From: Larix kaempferi
Taxonomy: Eukaryota; Streptophyta; Pinopsida; Pinales; Pinaceae
Assembly: GCA_027924585.1 (NCBI GenBank)
Contig: BSBM01001666.1
Coordinates: 62,001-126,000, forward strand
Reading direction: 5' to 3'
Length of the DNA: 64,000 nt
Under the pieces are notes generated by a model. It did not search any database and had not been told where the DNA came from. It was given only the letters and a program-made list of their open reading frames with translations. Positions 49,214 through 61,959 of the stretch are shown here, piece after piece (position 1 is the stretch's first letter; the number at the start of each line of letters is the position of its first letter). The translations under genes were made by a program, and so were the position numbers.

Positions 49214-50290
49214 ATGGAAAACATAAATTTGACATTAGGGGACTATGTTGACCTCCTAATTAATGGTCAAGTTATTGGGCTAGGAAGGGTTGACTCTACA
49301 GAGATTGGAACTTATTATGGCAGAGAAAGAGTTAATGCAGGCTACGTAATGATTTTGATAATTAATGTCACTCAACGACATTTGATTGTGGAAGATGTTG
49401 ATGAAGGGGACACACATCCATGGAAGATCATGGATTTGAGGCATAACAAAGGTAAATAAAAATCTTGAAGCATGTGTTAAATGTTATTTATATTACATTG
49501 AATGTTTTTTTTAGCAAATACTAAACTTCTTTAATTTGGTGTACAGGTGCAAATGTCACTTCTGCATTTTCTATTGGCGACAAGGTAGATCTTCTGCAAC
49601 ATGGAGTGAAGGTGGGTGAGGGATCCATATTCAATACAAATCTTGGGCATAAGGTGCATGGAAGGATGGTAAAGAAAGGATGCATAGTGGTTAAAATAGA
49701 GAAAGCATTAAAACATGATGCTCTTCTACCACATCCAACAGGATTTGAGCATACATTAGGGGGTGCATTGGAATCTTATGAGATTTGGCCAGAATCAGAT
49801 TTGGTCACACATTGTCATGATCATCCAATAAATATTCTCCAAGATAGGGTTAAATTTGCATATAAAAAGGTTTCTCTTACACATGAATGCACAGGAGCAA
49901 GCGTGTGCATTGCCAAAGGGATCGTATTTTATGTTCGTGAGGGTGACATGGTTGAGGGTGAAACTCTAGGTGAAATGGAATTCGGTGTTTTTGTGGAAGA
50001 GATATATGGAAATTGTGAAAGATGTAGAATTGGGGATAAGTCTATACATTGTTTGTTTAGATGGCCAATAAATAAGTTGGTGGATGATGAAGGTGAGATT
50101 TTAAGGGTGAAAGAAAATTTCAAGGAGCCCCCCATGGAAATGGTGGTATGGGATATTATAGAGGACACAAGTCCCTTAAATAAATGGGAGGGGGATCTTT
50201 ATAATGATAAAACTTCAATTGATATGCATGTAACAAGGCCATATAAAATGATTAAACGTGCTATTGCTACAAAAATGTTGGAAAATGTGA
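49214..50290 (+). pseudogene. Gene R N-terminal part: two Tnp1-like (En/Spm) domain repeats
   Basis: Exon 1 (ATG 49,214, after an acceptor-like GTTACAG at 49,190-49,196) ends at AAAG|GTAAAT (49,451). A 95-bp intron (49,452-49,546, ending GTGTACAG) joins exon 2 in phase 1. Each exon begins with a similar segment: GDYVDLLINGQVIGLGRV in exon 1, GDKVDLLQHGVKVGEGSI in exon 2. The second continues with VHGRMVKKGCIVVKI, DALLPHPTG and an IWPESDLV block, the pattern of the plant TNP1/En/Spm-like domain. That domain is found in CACTA-type transposon proteins that bind subterminal repeats. The frame breaks near 50,290 by a one-base shift, after which the next part continues. DNA binding is inferred from the family. 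Confidence 0.6.
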
Positions 50291-50291
50291 A

Positions 50292-52707
50292 ACACAGATA
50301 GATGACGAGAAAGAAATCCGACTTTTGGCAGCAGCTGAATGTTGCAAACAAGATTGTCTTCAACATGTGGATAGGAAATCCATTGCAGATGCTAGAAGGG
50401 GCATGAAACTCATAAATAAAAATGGTATTAGGGAATTTGTATTGAATTCTCTCTCTGCAAACACAATCATTTCAAAGAGTCATGGACATGGGCTACCTCC
50501 AACTATTAGGAAAGTAAAGGACATGAGATTTAATGGAAATATTATTTGTAAGAAAGCATGGCACAAGATACACAAGATTCCTCAAAGCACCTTCTATAAC
50601 TACCAAAAATATTTCCAACAAGGACACATCAAAGCCATTCATGGTAATACCAAGAAATGCAAAGCACATGCACATACCATGGCAGCCATAGAAATATTTC
50701 ACAAAATTGTCATGGATAATTCATATTTTTCACCAAACCAAACACGTCAAGTTGAAGAAGATGGAACATATGCTCCTTTAAGATTGCTTCCTTCAACTTA
50801 CACACAAAGTTCTTTGTTAAAGGAGATCAATGAAGGTCTTCAAAAGCTCAATTATTCATCAATATCACAACCAGCAATGAGTAAGATCTGGAATACTCAT
50901 TTTAGAGAAGTAGCATTCTCAAAGAACACCGACTTTAGTAAATGTAGTGAATGTATCGTGTTGAAATCACAGATGAAGTCAGGGACTACAAAAGAGTTGG
51001 AAGAAAAGGCACGAGGTAGACTAAACAAACATAACAAGACTGTTATGTGTGGAAGATATTGCTACTATGCACACAGGATTATGTCAGAGCGGTTTCCAAA
51101 GGAGTATTTTAGCATTATCCATGATAAAATGGACAAAGCAAAGACTTCAATCCCAAGATTACGTGTCAAATAAAAATCTATTGCAGGAACAAACTTGGGT
51201 TTGTCATTGACAGGTATGCTAACACATGGGCATAACACAGGAGGTTTTGGTCATTTCTCCCTACCATTTGTACACATGGGATCACAATTTACCATTACAT
51301 CGCTTGCAAAATGCTTGAGGGACCTTGAAGACCCACACCATGATAAGTTGGCAATCTCCTTTATGAGAGTGGAAGTTCAAGAAACCCACTTTCTAATGCA
51401 TTACTTGAAACCTCTATTTACTCAAATTGTAGAGTGTACAAGGATGATTTTCTATCTCATGGAATATCAAAAAATCAGGATGTTGATTTCAAACCTCTTC
51501 CTCCACATTTGTTGTTACAGTTGGACAATGCAGCAAGTGATAATAAGAACCATTATGTTTTCATGTTTCTATCACTTTTAACTGCACTTGGTGTCTTCAT
51601 CACTATTGAGGTTGGGTTCTTGCTTGTGGGTCATACCCATGAAGACATAGATGGAACCTATGGAAGAATGTCTTCCAACTTGAAAAATAAAGATATATAT
51701 TCTTTACCCGAAATGATGGATACATATCGCACAATAGAAGAAAAAAGAGTGTTTCCACCTACACTTATTGACAAAGTGTATGACTTCAAAAATTTCCTTA
51801 ATGGATACACAAGGAGGGAAAACATGCACTAGTTGGACATCTTAATGTCTAGTACTTCCAATTTCTTGTACTCAATGATGTTCCAGTGATGAGGTATAAG
51901 GAATCAATTAGAGATACTGCATGGTCAGAACCAATTGAGTTGTGGAATATAGATGATGAAGGTCGACCTAAATTGCCCATAGGGAACCCATATTTTTTAG
52001 GTCCTAAAGAGAATGATGTCCATTTAAAAGAACTAAAGGAAGGAATAACATCATACATAAAAATGTGGAAAGATACTATTGGCAATGAGAAATTTCCAAT
52101 TGTTACAGAGGAATGGAAAAGTAAAGTAGAGTATTGGGAAAGAGTTGTTGATGCATTAGATGAAATATCCAATAATCATATAACAATGGATGGAAGTGAT
52201 TCATCTTCTATGGATTTCTGGCCCAAGACACGACAAATTGTCAATGCTGATTATAATGCACTCAGTGTAATCTCAAGTATTATGGATGAGGATTTTGATA
52301 ATGTGATAGATGAACCGGTATATGTTGGACCCAAGTGCAACAAGCCAAAGCCAGCATTCAATCCTTTGAATGATGTTGAGAAAGGAAATATGTTGCTAGT
52401 TAGATCAAGAAATGAGGATAAAGGAGAGCTGATTTGGATGGCAAAAGCCCAGTCAGATATCTTTGAGGATAATGAAATTGAGACTCTTCATGTAAAGGTT
52501 GATTGGTGGATGCCTGCTTCAGGGAAATACAAGGGAAATTTTTTATAACAATATTGGGTACCAAATCCCAATGACACAGAACTTGGATCTATTCCAATTA
52601 ATGCCATAATTTGGGCATGGATGCCAAAGAAAGAACAATGCAAGAAGACCAAGATAAATAAATTTGGTGTAGAAGCTGTACTTGATCTATTTGAGCGGAT
52701 ATATTGA
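50292..52707 (+). pseudogene. Gene R core: DDE/RNase-H-like transposase, decayed
   Basis: Reading on from TQIDDEKEIRLLAAAECC, the protein has a helical N-terminal region (STFYNYQKYFQQGHIKAI), Cys pairs near CSECIV, then IIHDKMDKAKTSIPR, LLLQLDNAASDNKN and VGFLLVGHTHEDIDG. This D...DN.xxxNKN...GHTHEDID order marks a eukaryotic transposase-like group with a presumed RNase-H fold (often an unnamed domain in annotations). It ends at TGA 52,705-52,707 after a Trp-rich tail (KVDWWMPASG, IWAWMPKKEQ). Damage: TAA 51,171-51,173, frameshift near 51,430, frameshift near 51,820, TAG 51,850-51,852, TAA 52,546-52,548. Frames on both sides of each break remain homologous in character, so this was one gene. 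Confidence 0.65.
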
Positions 52708-53267
52708 GATTAGGTGGAGATGATTCATGAATGTAATTTTGTTCTTAGAAGGACCTATTAATATACAAGAAGAAACACTTTTCAATGTTTGTAGCATATC
52801 AAATATTCTCTTCATATTATTTTTTGAGAAATATTATATTATTTAGTACAACTATTCAAATTGTGGGTTTAACTTCAATGTTAATTAATGTCATGTTTCT
52901 TTATGAGAAATACATAAAACCAAACAATATTAAACTTTTCAATGTTTTGTTCAGATCAACATATCCTCTCAATATATAAAATGTTCATAATCAAATTCAA
53001 TAATGCATTTAAAAACATCTTTTAGACTTGGTCTATGAATAAATACTAGGCACTTGAGATAAAGTTTGAAGTGATTTTTTCCTAATATATATTCCTTATT
53101 ATATTTGATATAAATCATTCATTAAACTACAAATAGTCAAATGCCTAATTCATATCAATTTGATTTTGATCATTAAACTACACAACTAGTCTTCTAAGTT
53201 TTTTTTCCTCTAGTAGACTTTAAAGTGAAAACAACATTGTACTAGTATACAAACTTCCACTCAACAC

Positions 53268-54108
53268 GGGCAAAGAAGTAACACTTGTGTCATTATTAAA
53301 ATGGTTAATAATAATCACAAACACAATATTAATATGTTGTTAAATAACTTGAAATTTCCTACACAATTTATTATTCATGAGTCGAGTATTGATGAAGTTT
53401 TTTTTAATATAGAAATATAAATATGTATATGTATATTAATATAATATAAATATTGTAAGGAATATAATATACATGAATATTAATATGTTATTTACAATTT
53501 AACATGTTCAAACACTACAAGAGTAATCTTTGATATTTGATCTACAATATGAAATTTCTCGCACAATCTTTGTCCATGAAGTAAACATTTATAAACATAA
53601 TTTTTAACAATAATAATACAAATACATTATGTTGCTATTCTAATTTATAATTTATTTTTATCATCATAAGGGTAAAACATAGACTATAAATTCATTATAT
53701 GTTTTTGGGCAAAGAAGCAACACTTGTGTCATTATTAAATTGGTTAATAATAGTCACAAAAAAATATTAATATGTTTTTAAATAACGTTATATGTAAGAA
53801 ATTTTCTACACAATTTATTATTCATCAGTCAAGTCTTGATGAACTTTGTTTTAATATAGAATTAGAAATATTAATGATAATATAAATATTGTAAGGAATA
53901 TAATATAGATGAATATTAATATGTTATTTACAATTTAACATGTTCAAACACTACAGGAGTAATCTTTGATATTTGATCTGCAATATGAAAGTCCTCGCAC
54001 AATCTTTGCTCATGAAGTAAACATTTATCAACCTATTTTTTAACAATAATAATGCAAATAAAATATGTTTCTATTCTAATTTATAATTTATTTTTATCGT
54101 CAAAAGGG
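53268..54108. repeat. 439-bp tandem duplication downstream of gene R
   Basis: Copies begin GGGCAAAGAAG (53,268 and 53,707), with small indels. A further decayed relative lies near 54,520-54,600. Confidence 0.85.
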
Positions 54109-56409
54109 TAAGTTGCTATTCTATTTATAATTTATAATTTATTTTTTTTCGACTATAAAGTGGTGCTAACTTGCTAAAATAAAACGTCATACTAAAGAAA
54201 GACAAAATAAGTTACTATGACAATAATTAAAGTTGTTGTAGTAACAAATGCAATGCCTATATTATGTCATAATTTCACAACATTATAGATCACTATAATT
54301 TAATGATGTCAATCTCTTAGACTTACTATGGAAACTCAACCTAGACACAATACTTAATATAATATAAAATTAGAACGAAATTCCAAGTTAATAATAGTAA
54401 CGAAACTTATATATTAAATCGTATATATAAGAATAATAGCGAACTCTATTTATTATCAAATATAATAAGGAATATATATTAGGAAAAAGTCAAAATATAA
54501 GGTTCGTTACAATTAATCAATAAATTCCATTAAATAACTTTAATAATATGTAAGAATTTTTTTCACAATCTATATTCTTGACGTAATCCTTGATCGACTT
54601 AAATTTTAATAGAAAAATAAAAATAAAAATCGTGTATGGTTGTGAAGTTTAGGGTTGTAGCATCTCTAAAGAATCTTGGAGAATGATTGAGAAAATCTAG
54701 CAGCATTTAATAACTTATAACTTAAAAATAAAAGCAACACGCCCTACCCTATTCTCCTAAGTGAAGTGTGGCTTTCCCCCATCGAGAGAATGGCTGAGAC
54801 TATGTTTATGATGTACAAGTACAAGATAAATTAATATAGCCAAGATAACAACAAAATCTCATGAGCTCCATAGTGAAACAAGGCATTGAATAGTTCCTAA
54901 AATGATGTGGGCGAAAAGAATTTTCCATCTCTGTGAGACTATGAGCATTTAAAATGAAAATCACTTTCTCTTAGAGTGTCCCGTGTACAACCATATTATA
55001 TTTTACTTTCATCATCTTTGTTGCAATACAAACCTTCCTAGCCTTCTTATAAGCCATAATTATGGTGAACTCCAAACGGTTCTCCTCAAGCGTTTTGAGC
55101 ATATGAATACAAATTTAAAGCAAACCAAATAAATTCTCATAAGGTCCAGTAGACCAAAGTAGGTAACAGTGGACATTAACAACCATCATCATCATCATCA
55201 TCATTATCATCGTCATCATCAATAAAACATAGTACTCAACACAGTCAATATTTACTATCCATGTCTATAATTAAAATTGTTATAGTAACAAACACATTGG
55301 TATTATGTTCTTAAATAGATTTTACGTGGGTCGTTCTAAAATTGTGCGAACCTTCTACCTGCATAGTAAATCAATTGATAGACATAGTAGTTACAATATC
55401 AAATCATAAATAAATGGTTAATCATATTAACATGCACAATTTTGATGTCATTAAATAAATTTAACCAACTTAGCTTTTAATACAAACTATAATTAATATT
55501 AAAATAAACTAGCATAGACCCATCTTAAACCTATATCTTTCAAGTACTAGAAGGGATCCAATTTCGTAAGGTGCCATTTTATAAAATAAAATTAAACTCA
55601 AGAAATTTGATTTCTCTTGGTTGATAGATCTCGGTTTAAATTTTCATTTTTTATTTTTATGGACGGACATCAAATTTTTTAATTACTTTTAATAAAAAAA
55701 TTATTTTATCATCCAACATGAATTTTTTATTTATTTATTTTGTGTTATGTTACGTACATTACCTTACATGTAAACATCTCCCCCATACGGGGCTGTAGAG
55801 CACCTCACTCCTCTTACTGCAATAATGTAATGAAACCAAGTATAAGGATTTACTCATTTTGAACAAACTCAATCTATATTATTTTATTATTTTATTATTC
55901 TATTTTTCTATTTTATTATATTATTCTATTTTTAATCAAATATGTGTGCCCTCATTTTGAAAAAACTCAATCTAGTGTAAGTTCTAAATTCTAGATCCAC
56001 TATATTATTCTATTTTTAATGAAATATGTGTTACATCATGTCTAGAGTGGACCTAAAGAGGTTTAACTTGCCCCTTGTGTTCATTGGGATTCCCACAATA
56101 AAGTTTTGCATTGGATCTCTGAACACTATAGTCCCTTAATGAAAATCCAATATTCTTTATTGAGCTGAATTACAACTACAAATGCAAAATCATAATGAGA
56201 ATAGGAGAAGGATACTAGTTTTCCTCATTATAGCCCTTGGAAAGGAAGGGATGCATCTCTGCAAGGGACCTTCATGATTATTTTCATTAGCCAAAGAATC
56301 ATTATTCAAATCAATAGAAGTAGGGGATTTATATTCATTAGAGGAATTTTGATGTATAAAATTGGTCTCCTAAGGAAAATAATAAAATAATAGAAAAATA
56401 GTTATAAAC
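54109..56409. other. AT-rich region with no gene recognised
   Basis: It contains an (ATC)n microsatellite at 55,183-55,220 and a sequence at 56,032-56,115 matching 3,533-3,610. No sustained frame. Confidence 0.55.
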
Positions 56410-56803
56410 GTTTTAAGGAAAGGAAAAGACTATTTTTTTCTATCATATTTCAACTTACCACCTTATAGGTTTACTCAAATTTTGAGTGTGAGAAATCATT
56501 GGATGTGGAATCAAATTATGCATCCAATGAATACCCACTCAACATAATTTTAGATGACCCCTAGGAAAAAACTCAAAATACTTTAAAAAATGTATTTCCT
56601 TTAGCGAAATACGTATTTTTAAATGTAATTCAAGTTTTTTCCTACTATGGGTCTACCAAAATCATGATGAGTGGGTACTTGTTGGATGAATAATTTAATT
56701 CCGCATCCAATGAGTTCCCACACTTGAAATTTGAGTAAACCTACAATGAGATAAGTAGAAAATACGATAGAAAAAAGTAGTTTTTCCCTTTCCCTCCAAA
56801 ACT
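56410..56803. repeat. Long foldback element (arms about 185-190 bp)
   Basis: The left arm (from GGAAAGGAAAAGACT through TAGGTTTACTCAAATTT and TGCATCCAATGAATACCCAC) reappears as reverse complement on the right (GTGGGTACTTGTTGGATG, then AAATTTGAGTAAACCTA, then AGTTTTTCCCTTTCC), centred near 56,605 with almost no loop. Arms differ at several tens of positions. It could be a MITE or a foldback transposon. No clear target duplication was seen. Confidence 0.85.
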
Positions 56804-59000
56804 ATTTACCCTCATGGTTGACATCATCATCTTCAATCCTATTAGTTATTATAAAGTTGATTTTGATAGTAATTTTTTGTTTTTGTATTGAGGCCCATTT
56901 TTTTACCTCAAAATTCCTCTAATGTTTGAGGAATACCCACCTACTTACAAGCGTTGATGGGTCCACCAGAGACAAATAATTTTAAGGAACTCTCTCTTTT
57001 AGATTTATAGGGTCTTGAGAATCCTTGTCCTTAAGATCTCCAACCCTCTAAATTTAAGTTTGTCCCAACAAATAATCTCTTATCCATCGAAACAAGAGAG
57101 ATTACAACATAAAATGTGAAAATATTTTAGGAAAGCAACCTCTTTGGAGTAAGTCCCAAATGAAAGGGGAGTGGGAACATGGATCGAGAATGTGGGACAA
57201 AATCACAAAGGCCTTAGGAAACTTAGAAAATGAATGAGGTAAATAAACCTATGTAATTTTATGGTAAGGTAGAACCTATCTTTAGATCATGCTATTTGAA
57301 GCTTTACCATGATGAGATGTGATTAGATTGTGGTCTTGTAGTTAAGAAAACTAGGTAGAAAAAAAGATTGTAGCCACCATTGGACATCCTATACAAAAAG
57401 TTGGGAATCATGATGGAATTGAATTTTTTGAAGATAAAAGAGTGATACTTTAATGAATTGATCATGGTGGTCCAACATCAATTGAGGCCCAAACATGATA
57501 AGCTATAGCTTCTTAGTTTTAAGAAGCTTGAGAAAAGCTAACCCTTTGATTTTAGTTAAAGTCAAAATGTAGAGTTTTATGGTCAATTCTTTATCCTTTC
57601 AAGAGAAAAACAAAATACAATGCCTCCAAAACCAACATTATGGACCATTAATTCAAATAAAAAAATGAGGCTTTGGAAAATGAAATCTCTCATTGGATGC
57701 CTAAGAGTACTTTATTGCCATAATTTTGACCTAATCCTTCGGTTTGCTACTCTCTTTCCCACAACCTAAAATTGTAGACTTTACCTAATTTCTAGTATTA
57801 GAGGTCTTTTTTAACAACTGTTATACTGATAGTTAACAACCGTAATGGAGAAGGACTAAGTGGACATCAAGACACCGTCTACATGGGAAATTGACTTCAA
57901 AATAGTGAAATTTGTAGAGAATTGGAATTCGGTCACTACTTTTCCTAAGGAAATGGGTGACCGATCATGACACTAAGCCTTAAAGGAATGACCACATCCA
58001 TCTATTCACTACATTGATTGCATAAAGTATTACCAAGGCTTCATATTGGGAAAAAGAAACACTAAAAGTGTGCACTAAAGTAAACATAGGTTCAATTTCA
58101 CATGGAGGGGATTTGTAATGCATGCAAAGTAGGCACTTTGTAATCATCACCCAATTTAGACCTAATTTAAATTTTTAAAAGATACCTATGGGGTGGAGAT
58201 ATAGAATATTAACATAGGTTGAAGAGCATTCGCATATCATAGAATATGATTCTTCCATTGTTTGAAGATTTTTCAAGTGAGGTTAAGGGAAAAGGAGTGT
58301 TGGGTCTCAATACCGATTATAAAATGCATGCAACTTGATTCACATAGTTAAAAAAAATACATTAATAGTGGAAAACACAACAAATCAAAAAAATTACATA
58401 GAAATTACCCTATAAACCTCTTTGTTCAAGAAAATAAGAAAACTAGTGAACTTTCAGTCATCTATTAATCAAACACTCGAAGCAAGTGTTTACAACCATG
58501 ACTTGCTAGACCACAAATCAAAATTCATTACATGATTTTGCTACACATTACTTATAATATTTCAATACATCATGCATACCCATTACATATTATTTATAGA
58601 TGCAATACAACCAAGTGCTCATTAACGACAATCCATAACTTCCTAACCACTTACGGTTATTCTTTTACAGTTGACTTGAATGGATAAACTATGGTTGATT
58701 TCCCATTTAGGTTTCAATCATTCTATTGACTTCCTATCAACTAGTCATTTTCCTTCGACCAAAAAAATATTCCAATAATTCGACTGACCATAATTCCCTC
58801 GTTTGTTGCCTCCAACTCCATTTGAATTATACAATTCAACTACCGACTTTGACATTCGATTTACATGCAAATAAAATAAATTTCCAAAATTCTCCTACTT
58901 GTTGTCTTATTTGCATAAACATGAGATTCTGAACTTCAATTCATTCAAGAAAAGCTAATAATCCCATCTTTTTCTTGCACTAGGAAACATTCTATGTTCT
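56804..59000. other. No gene recognised
   Basis: Mixed AT-rich sequence, short frames only, no repeats noticed apart from small A/T tracts. Confidence 0.5.
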
Positions 59001-61545
59001 TACTAACTTAGTTAATGATTCCGCAATGTTCTTCACTATGTATACCTTTTTCAGTGACACCTTCTAGTTCTCCACTGTCTCCCTCACAAAATGGTATTGA
59101 AAATCATTGTGTTTCATTTTCAAATGATATGATAGATTATTTTCCAAGAATATTGCACTCTGACTGTCACATTCCAACCTAACAACATGCTCTCCAGACC
59201 CAACTTCTAAACACAACCTCTGCAACCAAACAACTTCCTTGCATGCATGATTAGTTGCCATGTATTCAACATTAGTAGTCCATAGTGTAATGAATGATTT
59301 CCTTCCACCCATCCAACAAACCGCTTTGTTGAATATCTTGAACACATATCCACTAGTCGACCGTTTCTGGTCAATATCTCCAGCACCGTCACAATTGATA
59401 AATCCTTGTGCATTGATTTCCTTTCCATTAGGTACACCTCCATAACAGATTGAAAAATTCTTCGTTTTGTGCAAATACCTGAATACTCTTTTGACCGTGG
59501 TCCAATGCTCTTTTCAAGGTGATGAAATATACCTTATCAACACTCCTACTACATGGGAAATGTCAGGTTGTGTATAGACGACTGCATACATTAGACTACC
59601 TACAACACTCGCATAGGGAATACGTAACATGTACTCCTTTTCTTATTGTGTCTTAGGACACTACTCAACAAATAACATGACTTCCACTGGAATAGGGGCC
59701 TTGACTGGTCGAATTTCCTGCATGTTGAAGTTGTTAGGATATCTCATCATTCAGTATGTACTTTGCATGCACTTTGCATGCATGCATTGCATGCACCCGC
59801 ATGCTTCCCAGTCACCAGTTTGATGCCTCCAGCACCTAGTCCCTAGTCTGTCAGCACTCGGGAGCTTATTTCCATTCTTATTTAGCCCTCCTAGCCATGG
59901 AGGCACCCACTTCTCACCTACCATTTGAGAAGGGCGCCTTTTCTCACCTACCAGTCCAGTTCACTTCAGTTATCACTCCGATTGACCTCCGATTGACCCA
60001 TAATTGCTGTTATCACTCTGATTGACCTCCGATGAGACCTAACTACCTATTCTGAGTGCAGTTAACTCCTCATGCGCTATCCACTGAGCCTCCATCCCTA
60101 CATTAGTGCCACTTACCATCAGTTACACTTATTACACTCAGTTAGACTCAATTTGACCTCTGTCTGACAGTTACTTGTGCATTGATGACCACCACCGATG
60201 ATGATGAGGACTCCTAGTTGGAGCCAAGCTACACCATGTAGTATATTCGAATGACCTTTTAGGCTAATTCTAATTGCTCACTCATTGTGACAGTATTGTA
60301 TTGTAATTCTACCATTCTGGATTATAGAGCACTGATGCATCTCTCTTGCACAGTTTTTACTCCAAATTGTTTTACATCTTTGTGATTGATATTCTTGTTC
60401 AATAGATCTATTGTGACTAATTTTACAGAAGTGTTTTAGGAATTTCTCAACATATTTCCTTTGACTTAACCATAGTATTCTACCTGCTTTATCTCTTTGT
60501 ATTTCCATTCCAAGAATGAAATTTGTTTCTCTAAGATCCTTCATGTCAAACTTAGAGGATAAATGCAATTTCAACTCTTTTATTAGATCCATGTTAATCC
60601 TTACCAACAACATGTCATCAACATACAAAACCACATATACGAATTGATCACCGGCTTTATTCCCATTCACATAGTGATTAGCCTAACTTCTCACAAACCC
60701 CATGTCTTGGATATACTTGTCAAAATTCTGATATAACATCCTGGGTGATTGTTTTAAACCATAGAGAGACTTCTTGAGCTTACATACCAACTCTTTTTCT
60801 ACATATACAATAAAATATTTAGGCTGCTTCATATAAATCTCTTCTTCAATATCACCATGAACAAATGTTGTCTTTACATCGATCTATTCTATCTCCAGGT
60901 CAAATTCTACAACTAAAGGCATTAGTACCCTTATGTAAGTTAGCTTAGCAATAGGAGAGAAAATTTCACCAAAATCAACTCCCTCAAATTGGGAATATCC
61001 TTTTTCTACCAGTCGAACCTTGTACTTCTCAACTTGACCTGATCCATTCAACTTTGTATTGAATACCCACTTATTGTTGACATGTTTCCTTCTATTTGGT
61101 AATGTGACTAGATCCCATGTTTCATTCTTCTTCAAGGACTCCATTTCTTCTTCTAGAGCCATTTTCCATAGTTTTCCCTCCATCAAGTCAATTTATTCCT
61201 TTACTCTTATGGGATCTTATTCTATCGCAGATAACACAAAAGCAAAGAAAAAGTCAGGGGGAATCTACCTTTATGGTTGTTACACCTTGTTGTTTGATTA
61301 GGTTGACTCACCCAAATCCATAATTTTGTCCTTCATTTCAAACGCTTGCTTTTCTTGTTATTTATCTCTTTTGACCTCTTAATTCCTGGAAATATCTCTG
61401 ACTTCCCTGAATATCACATCTAAACTATAAACTTCCTTCCTCGTCATTGGATTCCACATCTTATCCCCTTTCACTCCATCCTTGTACCCAATGAATATGC
61501 ATTTATCTGACTTGTAGTCAAGCTTAGTTATTTAATCATTTGTGA
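59000..61545 (-). pseudogene. Third copia element (copia-C): integrase C-terminus, RT and RNase H fragments
   Basis: From right to left on the minus strand: an integrase C-terminal block (KCIFIGYKDGVKG, about 61,395-61,520), an RT start (NNKWVFNTKLNGSGQVEKYK, 60,884-61,186), a YVDDMLL catalytic block with LGMEIQRD (60,278-60,670), a connection segment with VVGSLMYAVVYTQPDIS (about 59,500-59,620), then RNase H (STSGYVFK, WLQRLC, 59,064-59,474). It is of a different copia lineage from copia-A and copia-B. Stops occur at 60,884 and near 60,685, among others, and a foreign segment interrupts it at about 59,745-60,435. LTRs were not identified. Confidence 0.85.
59745..60435. mobile_element. Foreign segment inserted in the copia-C polymerase
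   Basis: RT sequence is lost after KYVEKFLKHF on the right and resumes near FNMQEIRPVKAP on the left; these would be adjacent in an intact protein. The intervening ~0.7 kb is less AT-rich, contains a cluster of CATGCATG (RY-type) motifs at 59,765-59,805 and two copies of a CGATTGACCTCCGAT-like phrase (59,975-60,035). Probably a solo LTR or small transposon; exact ends not resolved. Confidence 0.45.
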
Positions 61546-61847
61546 CATGCACAAGGGAATCACATGTGATATTTTATGGGATAGATCACACAGCTAGAGT
61601 AAATCTCACTAATCTCACTCAAGAATTGCAGAGAAGAAGAGGAAGAAGAATTGAATCAATATTCACTCATAAACTCAGAAATGGTAAAATATGCAGTATA
61701 ATCATACATCAGCTGTAAGCTAGCACTGTGAAACTGAATAATAACTCAATACAATCAAATGAATTTGAATACACCTATGGTCATTCGAATACTCCTCAAT
61801 GTGTGGCTTGGATAGCATTGGAGACATCACCCAATCAGTGGTAGTAG
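61546..61847. other. No gene recognised between copia-C and the CACTA terminus
   Basis: Short unique sequence; a GAAGAAGAGGAAGAAGAA purine run near 61,633. Confidence 0.4.
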
Positions 61848-61959
61848 CACTACTATATTTTTGGCATTTAGGGGGGGTTGTCTTCCGCCCCCAAAAGTGA
61901 CCTACAGGGGGGGGCCTAAAGGCACCGATGTTAAATTTTTTTCCCTTTAAGGGCAGTTT

